DNA of 5,202 bases from Bacillota bacterium (GTDB taxonomy: Bacteria > Bacillota > Clostridia > Lachnospirales > Lachnospiraceae), in the NCBI GenBank assembly GCA_023435505.1, contig JAEYRR010000267.1:1-5202 (forward strand). The letters are read 5' to 3'. The number at the start of each line of letters is the position of its first letter. Position 1 is the first letter of the stretch. The notes under the pieces are model-generated. The model had not been told where the DNA came from and searched no databases. It saw only the letters and a list, made by a program, of their open reading frames with translations. Both the position numbers and the translations under genes were made by a program. Shown piece after piece: positions 1 to 5,202 of the stretch.

Positions 1-662
1 GCACTGGCATTTTTTAATATTGACTGTGTATTCTTTCCATCCTTACCAAGCGTACAAATTCCGATATTTACTGATACAAACCATTCTTTATTGGCTAGTG
101 GGAATGGATAAGAAAACATCTTCTGCACTCTCTTCACCTTCTCATCATAGTCAGCTATGTCTTCTAGGTTCTGTGTCAGAATAACATATTCATCTCCCGA
201 ATAGCGAGCAAGAAAGTCATTTTCATCCAAGGCTTGCTTAATGCGGTGACTCACATCAATCAATAACTCATCACCATATGCCACACCTAACGTATCGTTC
301 ACTTCTTTCAAATTATCAATGTCAAGATACATTAATTCAACGTGTTCCTTAGGCCGTAAGGTACGAAATATATTATCCAGCTTCTCCACCAATGCTTCTC
401 TGTTCGGTAGCTGAGTTAGAATATCCTCAAATGCCAGCTTCTTATAGTGTTCCTCGCTTGACTTTAACTCTTCATATCGCTTCATTAATTCTTTTTGTTG
501 AACCGCAAGGTCTTCATAACTTTTTTCAAATTCTTCATAGCTCTCTTCTAGCTTCTTCTTTTCATCTTCTGTCATTCTTACAAGCTTCTTATTTCTAATT
601 AACTGAACAAGCAAAACAGTAGCCACAACAAAAAGAATACCCGCAATTATGAATAACTCCAT
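1..662 (-). CDS. Membrane-anchored GGDEF-domain protein (diguanylate cyclase-like), 3' end outside window
   Basis: The 220 visible codons are open to the window edge, so the C-terminus is missing. The ATG at 662 follows an AGGAGG site (673-678) with 10 nt spacing. Residues 3-21 form one hydrophobic membrane segment, and residues 29-75 are a Glu/Lys-rich probable coiled coil, as in signalling linkers. A GGDEF domain starts near residue 78: FEDILTQLPNR (canonical DxLTGLxNR), metal-binding region YLDIDNLKEVND (112-123), YGDELL (129-134), and the signature RYSGDEY at 153-159. Known GGDEF domains make c-di-GMP from two GTP as dimers. Departures from consensus are Ser155 for the first Gly, Tyr159 for Phe, Val127 where His is usual in NDxxGHxxGD, and Asp146 where Arg of the RxxD inhibitory site would fall. 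The Asp and Glu of the signature are kept, so activity is possible. Either a cyclase or a degenerate GTP-binding domain, perhaps fused to EAL, fits. The family call is firm; the activity is not. Confidence 0.9.
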   Translation of the reverse strand, partial: MELFIIAGILFVVATVLLVQLIRNKKLVRMTEDEKKKLEESYEEFEKSYEDLAVQQKELMKRYEELKSSEEHYKKLAFEDILTQLPNREALVEKLDNIFRTLRPKEHVELMYLDIDNLKEVNDTLGVAYGDELLIDVSHRIKQALDENDFLARYSGDEYVILTQNLEDIADYDEKVKRVQKMFSYPFPLANKEWFVSVNIGICTLGKDGKNTQSILKNAS

Positions 663-728
663 ATGTCTTAAGCCTCCTAACTACAATTACTGGTAGCGAA
701 CTTATAAAATAAATAAAGTCCACTTATA

Positions 729-737
729 ACTATACCA
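729..737 (-). promoter_or_regulatory. Candidate extended -10 promoter element for the GGDEF gene
   Basis: On the minus strand this reads TGGTATAGT, which matches an extended -10 (TGn followed by TATAGT, one mismatch to TATAAT). It lies 66 nt upstream of the GGDEF start codon. No good -35 is present at 16-18 nt, which extended -10 promoters can tolerate. It lies between inverted copies of ACTTATA (722-728 and 748-754). Prediction by eye only, in AT-rich DNA where such matches arise by chance. Confidence 0.35.
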
Positions 738-751
738 TAATTTTCTGTATA

Positions 752-779
752 AGTATATGTTTTGCTTACTAGTTTACAA
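752..779 (-). promoter_or_regulatory. Candidate sigma-A type promoter upstream of the GGDEF gene
   Basis: The minus strand shows TTGTAA (779-774; 4 of 6 to the TTGACA consensus), a 16-nt spacer, then TATACT (757-752; 5 of 6 to TATAAT). Transcription would start near 745 and give a leader of about 80 nt. It competes with the extended -10 at 729-737; either, both or neither may be used. Confidence 0.35.
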
Positions 780-804
780 GAATTTAACACTTAAACCAAT
801 TTAT

Positions 805-1293
805 TCACAGATTATTAAAACTTTCTAGCTTTGCCAGATAACTATTGCTGTAACGATGATCCTTACTGACCTCTTCTCCAAACCATTCCGGTATTATAAA
901 CTCATTGATAGCCTCCACTTCAGGAAACTCCACTTCCACAACAACCAGTCCTTCCAGCTGATTATGAAAGATATCCAGCTCAGCAGTCCTTCCATGTTCA
1001 AGAGGAATTAAATACCTAGTCTTACATACTAGTTGGCCATCCACTTTTCCCCGTAGATGCTCATAACTTTCCTTCGTCAGTGGCAACTCCACTTCATTGC
1101 ATATCCTAGCAAGCTGTGTAATGCCTTCATCGATTCCTTGTTTTGATTTATAAGTGAGTATATATTCCTCATTACTTTTTCGAATTCTAACGATAGGCCC
1201 TGAGCAGAGATAGCCCTGCTCAATCTCCTTTTTCTCAAACTTAAAAAGATCCTCCGGTAACTGTTTTACCAAAAACTTCTTTTCTATCTCCAT
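805..1293 (-). CDS. CYTH-domain protein (triphosphate tunnel metalloenzyme)
   Basis: This 162-residue protein is a single CYTH domain, the usual size for stand-alone bacterial members. It opens with the family signature ExExK (Glu2, Glu4, Lys6 in MEIEKKFLV). Other expected charged tunnel residues follow: Arg36 and Arg38 (VRIRKS), Lys49 and Lys51 (TYKSK), Glu67 and Glu69 (EVEL), Arg93 (KTRY), Asp107 (AELDIF), Glu120 and Glu122 (VEVEFP) and a late DHRYSN at 145-150. Known members hydrolyse triphosphate substrates such as inorganic tripolyphosphate or thiamine triphosphate with a divalent metal; a few make cAMP. A cytoplasmic triphosphatase is the best guess, but the substrate cannot be read from sequence. 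The ATG at 1293 has a GAGGAG site (1302-1307) 8 nt upstream. No membrane segment is seen. The gene sits alone, 62 nt below the pilin operon terminator and 142 nt above the GGDEF gene. I see no convincing promoter of its own, so it may depend partly on readthrough. Confidence 0.92.
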   Translation of the reverse strand: MEIEKKFLVKQLPEDLFKFEKKEIEQGYLCSGPIVRIRKSNEEYILTYKSKQGIDEGITQLARICNEVELPLTKESYEHLRGKVDGQLVCKTRYLIPLEHGRTAELDIFHNQLEGLVVVEVEFPEVEAINEFIIPEWFGEEVSKDHRYSNSYLAKLESFNNL

Positions 1294-1355
1294 AATAAAT
1301 TCTCCTCTTTCATCTAATGCAATCTTGACTTATTGTGAAACTAATACCCATCTAC

Positions 1356-1403
1356 AAAAAAGGTTGTAGCTAATTGTATCATATCTACCATTAGCTGCAA
1401 CCT
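1356..1403 (-). terminator. Intrinsic terminator of the minor-pilin operon
   Basis: On the minus strand a 14-bp stem, AGGTTGCAGCTAAT (1403-1390) with ATTAGCTACAACCT (1374-1361), has a single C-A mismatch and a 15-nt loop. It is followed directly by a run of six T (1361-1356, the first T shared with the stem). It starts 15 nt after the TAA of the GspJ/PilW-like gene. Position, stem length and T-run all fit a Rho-independent terminator closing the operon. Confidence 0.9.
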
Positions 1404-1418
1404 CTTATCTCTTAGAAA

Positions 1419-1997
1419 TTATTTATAATCAGTTGGATTAGTAACCGGCTCATTACGAAGCATAATCTTTTTAGGCTGTTGGTTATACTCTATATTTTGA
1501 AGGCTTAGTACCAGTTTCAACTCCACAAACTTCTTTGATATATTGGAAATGTCCAGATTAAATTCCTTAACATATTCACAAAATAGATGCTCACTCCAAT
1601 CAGTAATAGCTGCTGCTTCATTCTGAATCTGAAGCTCGGTTCCTTGAAAGGTTGAACTTATACGTTTTATATCATAATACACCCTACTATCAGCCTTACG
1701 ATAGTATAAAACCTGTACATATTGGTCTGTACTGTTCTCTCCATCATGAAAAATACAAACTGCCTGATCATAATACGTAGATGAGCCATACACTGCAATT
1801 CCATGATTGGAACTCATCAACCAGTCCGTCACTTGATTAAGACCCGTCTGAGCCTCCTTCTGAAGATTAGTTTCCACATTGGCCCTTGAGGAGGTTTTAA
1901 TACCAGTATTCATAAACCCTGTCACTGCAATGATAACTAGACTCATGATAGCAAGGGCTGTTAACACTTCAATTAAAGTAAATCCCTTATTCTTCAT
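1419..1997 (-). CDS. Minor pilin/pseudopilin, GspJ/PilW-like
   Basis: The 192-residue protein begins with a class III prepilin signal, MKNKG|FTLIEV. The predicted prepilin peptidase cut is after Gly5, Glu10 is the conserved Glu5 of the mature protein, and a hydrophobic helix extends to about residue 28. The ectodomain is mixed, with Cys81 and Cys140 as a possible disulfide pair. The length and place at the end of a minor pilin run, together with the long polar helix after the membrane segment (TSSRANVETNLQKEAQTGLNQ), suggest GspJ/PilW. Such proteins are made in the membrane and join the filament tip or initiation complex. The ATG at 1997 is chosen because the cleavage signal starts there and AAGGAGG (2009-2003) precedes it by 5 nt. 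A longer open frame to 2219 overlaps the previous gene and adds no pilin feature. The gene is last in the operon. The pilin call is near certain; the J/W subtype is inference. Confidence 0.9.
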   Translation of the reverse strand: MKNKGFTLIEVLTALAIMSLVIIAVTGFMNTGIKTSSRANVETNLQKEAQTGLNQVTDWLMSSNHGIAVYGSSTYYDQAVCIFHDGENSTDQYVQVLYYRKADSRVYYDIKRISSTFQGTELQIQNEAAAITDWSEHLFCEYVKEFNLDISNISKKFVELKLVLSLQNIEYNQQPKKIMLRNEPVTNPTDYK

Positions 1998-2002
1998 GTT
2001 CC

Positions 2003-2010
2003 CCTCCTTA
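2003..2010 (-). promoter_or_regulatory. Shine-Dalgarno overlapping the stop codon of the upstream pilin gene
   Basis: The minus strand reads TAAGGAGG, in which TAA (2010-2008) is the stop of the GspH-like gene and AAGGAGG is the ribosome site for the GspJ-like gene, 5 nt before its ATG at 1997. This fixes the start of the downstream gene and suggests translational coupling, since a terminating ribosome covers the next initiation site. Confidence 0.85.
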
Positions 2011-2544
2011 CTCAATAAAATGCTTTCCTGTGGCTTGTACAAGATTGATGATACCAGTCTTCGTCCCATTTGTAATAGTAATGGCTGTAGGATACTCAGA
2101 TACGGAAGTTGGTATATTTCCTGTATATAGATATTCAAAAGCACCAGTTGCACGGTCAAAGGTGAAATATACTGGTGTAGTGGAAACATCAATTGTCGTC
2201 CCAGTCTGCAAGGTAACACTTATCTGTATTGCATCACTGCATATTTTATTGTCTTTTTCAGGCGTTAAAGAATAAGTAGCTAAATCAGACTTTGTTACAT
2301 TTCCCAAATAATAACCGGCGTGATTAGAATCAGAACTTTTATATAGTACTAAGAAATTCTGCTCCATCTGAGTCATACACTCATTTTTAGTCTTTTCCAA
2401 GGAAGTATCCAACGTCTGAGTGCAACCTTGAACATCTGCTGACCTTACTATACTAAATGCAAGCACTATTCCACCAGTTAATATCCCAAGAATAGCTATT
2501 ACAACAATTAGTTCTATTAAAGTTATTCCTTTATTCTTTACCAT
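2008..2544 (-). CDS. Minor pilin/pseudopilin, GspH/FimT-like
   Basis: The 178-residue protein starts with a textbook class III signal, MVKNKG|ITLIELIVVIAILGIL. The cut is predicted after Gly6, Glu11 is the mature Glu5, and the hydrophobic helix runs to about residue 30. The C-terminal part resembles GspH/FimT: a beta-rich domain with VYFTFDRATGAFEY (125-138) and a closing strand pair ITITNGTKTGIINLVQATGK (155-174), like the last strands of that family. Cys41, Cys56 and Cys102 are present. Its role is likely assembly into the initiation or tip complex of a type IV pilus or related filament. The ATG at 2544 has AAAGGAGG (2560-2553) 8 nt upstream. The gene follows the 757-residue PilX/GspK-like gene by 18 nt and its stop overlaps the next ribosome site, so it is mid-operon. 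A small major-pilin role is less likely given the H-like ending, but cannot be excluded without the rest of the cluster. Confidence 0.92.
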   Translation of the reverse strand: MVKNKGITLIELIVVIAILGILTGGIVLAFSIVRSADVQGCTQTLDTSLEKTKNECMTQMEQNFLVLYKSSDSNHAGYYLGNVTKSDLATYSLTPEKDNKICSDAIQISVTLQTGTTIDVSTTPVYFTFDRATGAFEYLYTGNIPTSVSEYPTAITITNGTKTGIINLVQATGKHFIE

Positions 2545-2562
2545 GGAATAGGCCTCCTTTCA

Positions 2563-4836
2563 TTAGTTTTTACTCCAGTTTTCTTCGGTAATTAATGAAC
2601 TGATGTCTATCTGTTTATCGTGTTCGTTAGTTAGGTACATCGGAAAGCTGTTATAATCCCTAAACACCGTACGTACATCTGAATTACAAATTAAATCAAA
2701 TACTTTTTGCGCATTAGCTGTTATCTTCCCATTTGTCATCTTCACAATGCCTTTACTAATAATGATTCCATTAAAATCTGTCTTTACCTCCACATCTCCT
2801 GTAGCAATAATGATGTGTACATCAGGGCTGACTGTACTATCCACTTTAAAGGCATTGGTGCTGTCAAACACACCTTCTGCCGTAGTCCGTGGATTGGTTA
2901 CCATTATAACCTTACCATATGCTCCATAATCAGACAGATAGGAATTATTTGCTCCCACAGTTTTTCCTATTATCCATTGGTACATACCAGGACAGGTTGG
3001 GTCTTCACTGTTCTGCACAATAAGTGAATCAAAAAGATTGTCCTTTATGCTATCACGAGGATACTTTGTAGTGGATGGAACTAGTTTCTCCTGATAGGCT
3101 TTAAACATTGTTTTAAGATCATTTGCTTCCTTTATAAATTGTTTAGGCAACTCCGCATCCACTGAATTCTCATACATATACAAATTACCGGTTGTTCCAC
3201 CTGCATAGGCTACTATATTTCCTGAATAAGTCTTACGACCAGAGGTTGAATTATTAATAATATTCCTTGGCAGATAGATGAGGGAATCATTATCTTTCAG
3301 TCGTTTTATCAATGTATTTAAGTTCTCACTATCGGAAATATAATCTCTAAAATACTCATTGGACTTAATTTCACTAACAAAATTCGGATAATAATATACC
3401 AAAGTGGAGGTATTGGTTTTATCAAAGATTTTGATGAATGGCTTTACTGGGTTCACATAATCCGACAGATTCTTCCCATTGAAGTCTAGAATATAGTTAC
3501 TTTCCACTTCACGGATAGAACTATCCTTTGTCATATCAAGATATTCCGCGTAACTAATCGGATTATGTCCGATCGCCGTTCCATCTGCACGGACTCCGAT
3601 ACAGTCTCCAGGTAGCAAATACGCCAACTGGTTTCCCTTGGTAGAAATGGCTTCGCCGGTAAGCACATACTCATTACTTACGTTTTCATCCTCCAATTTT
3701 GTCTCTACTGGCTCTATATATGCGCGACCAGCTATAAAGACATTCTCAAGGTCTGTCAAATCTAACAGGGATTTTTTCCTGTTTACAATCATAGCGCTAC
3801 TTGTATCTGGGGTATCCTCATAACCATAACCATAATAACTTCCGGTTAACTTTATCATACTGTTTGGAGCATTGATGGTTACATCATCTGCCACATACAA
3901 ATTTCCTGTCAATTTTAGATTTGAGGTTATTGAACTGGTGCTACTAGCTGAGGCTGTTAGGATGTTTTTTACCCAGATATTACTCTGTTTCTTACTATCC
4001 GAAGGATTCAAATCATCTATGGTAATATTTCCGCCTTCTTTTGTGGCTATGCTATTGGCTACTACAATCTGATTACCATTAATATTTAGGTTAGCACCCT
4101 TAGTGGCAAGTATATTACCAGCATATGTACTACCTTGTATTACTCCACTTTCACCATTGTCTGCTAACAGTTGTGAATTGGCTATAATAGCGTATTCGGT
4201 ATAAGAAGGACGCTCGCCAATTGCTTCAAAACTAGCATTTGGTAATGATACTTTTATATCTGTAGTTATCTGGGTGTATTGCTGGGTACCACTTTCAACA
4301 TATCCTAAACAGATATTACGAAAACATATGTACTGTTTCTCTGGATCAGAGCTATCAAAGCGACACTCCAATATGTTCTGTCCATTCTTTGCAGATACTG
4401 TGGTCTGTGAATTCGTATCTACCAGATAGTTTTTTATTACGTCTAAGTTATACTTGGTATTAATATTTTTCCAATTATCTGGATTCACCATGTGTTCAGC
4501 ATCAAATTTAATACTTAATTTTAGACCTAACGTCTCTTTAAACTTTATGCTTTTATCGCCTATAGGCAGGGAAGCATACTTTAACATAATCTCCGCATAG
4601 GCACTTTCAACTTCCTTGGTTATATCTACCTCCAGACCAGTACGAACCTCGTCCAAAGCCACCTCTGCACTATAAAAGTTCTTCTTTGCCTCTTTATCAA
4701 CCCTTTTCATTTGCAGGTTAGACATAGCCATAGTCAATACCATAGTAGCCAAAATTCCCACAAATGCCATGGCAATCAGAACGATTAGTAACGTAGCTCC
4801 TCTATTTTGTTTTTTACTTAATTCAGTCTTCTTCAT
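2563..4836 (-). CDS. Very large PilX/GspK-like pilin-domain protein, possible filament-tip protein
   Basis: At 757 residues this is more than twice the usual GspK length (about 300) and several times PilX. The N-terminus is a class III signal, NRG|ATLLIVLIAMAFVGIL (cut after Gly13), then a hydrophobic helix to about residue 38 and the PilX-type amphipathic stretch KNFYSAEVALDEVRTGL (52-68). Mature position 5 is Ile18, not Glu; loss of Glu5 is typical of GspK, which caps pseudopili. The ectodomain has stretches that look like short repeated beta-strands: 216-335 (for example GVIQGSTYAGNI and LKLTGNLYVADDVTINAP) and 672-716 (for example DVEVKTDFNGIIISKG), with Gly and Asn at turns as in beta-helix or bactofilin-like folds. 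Residues 294-306 are a Ser/Thr-rich linker, and 334-339 is Tyr/Gly rich. I recognise no enzyme motif. The start at 4836 follows AAAGGGGGAG (4852-4843), lying inside the upstream gene's last codons. Pilin-like export is firm; the tip or adhesin role is inference. Confidence 0.88.
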   Translation of the reverse strand: MKKTELSKKQNRGATLLIVLIAMAFVGILATMVLTMAMSNLQMKRVDKEAKKNFYSAEVALDEVRTGLEVDITKEVESAYAEIMLKYASLPIGDKSIKFKETLGLKLSIKFDAEHMVNPDNWKNINTKYNLDVIKNYLVDTNSQTTVSAKNGQNILECRFDSSDPEKQYICFRNICLGYVESGTQQYTQITTDIKVSLPNASFEAIGERPSYTEYAIIANSQLLADNGESGVIQGSTYAGNILATKGANLNINGNQIVVANSIATKEGGNITIDDLNPSDSKKQSNIWVKNILTASASSTSSITSNLKLTGNLYVADDVTINAPNSMIKLTGSYYGYGYEDTPDTSSAMIVNRKKSLLDLTDLENVFIAGRAYIEPVETKLEDENVSNEYVLTGEAISTKGNQLAYLLPGDCIGVRADGTAIGHNPISYAEYLDMTKDSSIREVESNYILDFNGKNLSDYVNPVKPFIKIFDKTNTSTLVYYYPNFVSEIKSNEYFRDYISDSENLNTLIKRLKDNDSLIYLPRNIINNSTSGRKTYSGNIVAYAGGTTGNLYMYENSVDAELPKQFIKEANDLKTMFKAYQEKLVPSTTKYPRDSIKDNLFDSLIVQNSEDPTCPGMYQWIIGKTVGANNSYLSDYGAYGKVIMVTNPRTTAEGVFDSTNAFKVDSTVSPDVHIIIATGDVEVKTDFNGIIISKGIVKMTNGKITANAQKVFDLICNSDVRTVFRDYNSFPMYLTNEHDKQIDISSLITEENWSKN

Positions 4837-4839
4837 GCA

Positions 4840-5202
4840 TCACTCCCCCTTTGATGAGGTAAAAGAGATAATATAGTCATCCTCCTTAAACATTGCGGTT
4901 CCTGTCTCAGGTTGATGGTACAGATCAATAGATATATTATATATTCTAGTTTTATCTTTTTCCTGGTCGATTAACACTTTTTGATCTAGCTGACTCGCAT
5001 TAACTCCACTATATAGTATTCTAGATTTCCCATCAAAGTCGCTAGAGATGGTACTCCCCAGATTAGTCCGTATTTTAGTGTGATAGATATACTTATTACT
5101 GGCAGGGTCAAGGGGTGGCTGTGACTCAAAAAGAGCTACAGTGAGCCAGTACTGGTTCATCAGATTTTCATAGACTCCTTTGGCCACCAACTCATCATTT
5201 AT
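4840..5202 (-). CDS. C-terminal part of an upstream gene, probably a minor pilin (GspI/PilV position)
   Basis: The frame is open through the window edge, so only the last 120 residues are visible and the N-terminus is missing. A TTG at 5190 could be read as a start, but four sense codons continue upstream and no ribosome site precedes it, so it is treated as internal. The fragment has no membrane segment. It is rich in polar residues and beta-strand-like patches, for example TRIYNISIDLYHQ, then EDDYIISFTSSKGE to the end. A late strand pair of this kind is common at the ends of small pilins of the PilV/GspI group (alternating hydrophobic strand, short turn, final strand with Thr/Ser). It is the first visible gene of the operon, with only 3 nt between its TGA and the next ATG, and it carries that gene's ribosome site. 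The pilin assignment rests mainly on context. It could also be another type IV pilus assembly component. Confidence 0.6.
   Translation of the reverse strand: MNDELVAKGVYENLMNQYWLTVALFESQPPLDPASNKYIYHTKIRTNLGSTISSDFDGKSRILYSGVNASQLDQKVLIDQEKDKTRIYNISIDLYHQPETGTAMFKEDDYIISFTSSKGE
4843..4852 (-). promoter_or_regulatory. Shine-Dalgarno for the 757-residue gene, embedded in the upstream coding sequence
   Basis: The minus strand reads AAAGGGGGAG, encoding the final Lys-Gly-Glu of the upstream gene just before its TGA (4842-4840). It lies 6 nt before the ATG at 4836. The site is imperfect against AGGAGG but purine-rich and well placed. The arrangement implies that translation of the large pilin-like protein is coupled to that of the upstream gene. 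Confidence 0.7.

Noticed and set aside
783..804. Possible terminator after the CYTH gene (TTTAA/TTAAA hairpin)
   Set aside because: The stem is only about 5 bp of A/T pairs with a 3-nt loop and no T-run, so it is too weak to call.
1998..2219. 74-codon upstream extension of the GspJ/PilW-like gene to an earlier ATG at 2219
   Set aside because: It overlaps the GspH-like coding sequence in another frame, has no pilin feature, and would bury the prepilin cleavage signal. The ATG at 1997 has a strong ribosome site.
392..4072. Plus-strand open frames scattered through the window (for example 392-598, 1879-2130, 2030-2275, 2707-3027, 3638-3823, 3872-4072)
   Set aside because: All are opposite well-supported minus-strand genes, are short, and show no recognisable domain. 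They are frame shadows.
2563..4836. Reading the large pilin-like protein as a classical Sec-secreted autotransporter or surface protein
   Set aside because: The NRG|ATLLIV signal and following helix are of the prepilin type, there is no signal peptidase I site, no C-terminal LPxTG or other cell-wall anchor, and the neighbours are pilins.
5188..5190. TTG as the start codon of the first visible gene, giving a complete 116-residue protein
   Set aside because: The frame stays open to the window edge, no ribosome site precedes the TTG, and the protein would lack the N-terminal helix expected of its neighbours. A truncated view of a longer gene is simpler.

Overview
The window reads as chromosomal DNA of a low-GC Gram-positive bacterium, most likely a clostridium, perhaps a Lachnospiraceae member. 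This rests on AT-rich sequence, strong AGGAGG-type Shine-Dalgarno sites before every gene whose start is visible, and type IV pilin-like genes next to a c-di-GMP-type gene. The genus is inference; no rRNA or other marker is present. All six genes lie on the minus strand, so transcription runs from high to low coordinates.

Region A (5202 to 1356) is the downstream part of a type IV pilus or pseudopilus operon. In transcription order it holds: the C-terminal part of a gene entering from outside the window (probably a minor pilin); a 757-residue PilX/GspK-like protein with a class III pilin N-terminus and a very large ectodomain; a 178-residue GspH/FimT-like minor pilin; and a 192-residue GspJ/PilW-like minor pilin. 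Gaps are 3, 18 and 10 nt, with Shine-Dalgarno sites inside or touching the preceding gene at two junctions. A strong intrinsic terminator follows the last gene. The set resembles the minor (pseudo)pilins I/V, K/X, H/FimT and J/W that prime assembly and form the filament tip. No ATPase, platform protein, prepilin peptidase or major pilin is visible.

Region B (1293 to 805) is a stand-alone CYTH-domain (triphosphate tunnel metalloenzyme) gene with the expected charged tunnel residues.

Region C (662 to 1) is the start of a membrane-anchored GGDEF protein, cut by the window edge. Its signature is SGDEY, its upstream inhibitory RxxD site is altered and one conserved GH is GV, so it may be a weak, unregulated or sensor-type domain rather than a standard diguanylate cyclase. 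An EAL domain could follow outside the window.

The most notable element is the 757-residue pilin-like protein: it lacks the pilin Glu5, like tip-capping GspK, but carries a roughly 700-residue ectodomain with stretches that look like a beta-helix. It is a candidate pilus-tip adhesin or scaffold. c-di-GMP control of type IV pili is known in clostridia, so the GGDEF neighbour is suggestive, but it is not in the same transcription unit.
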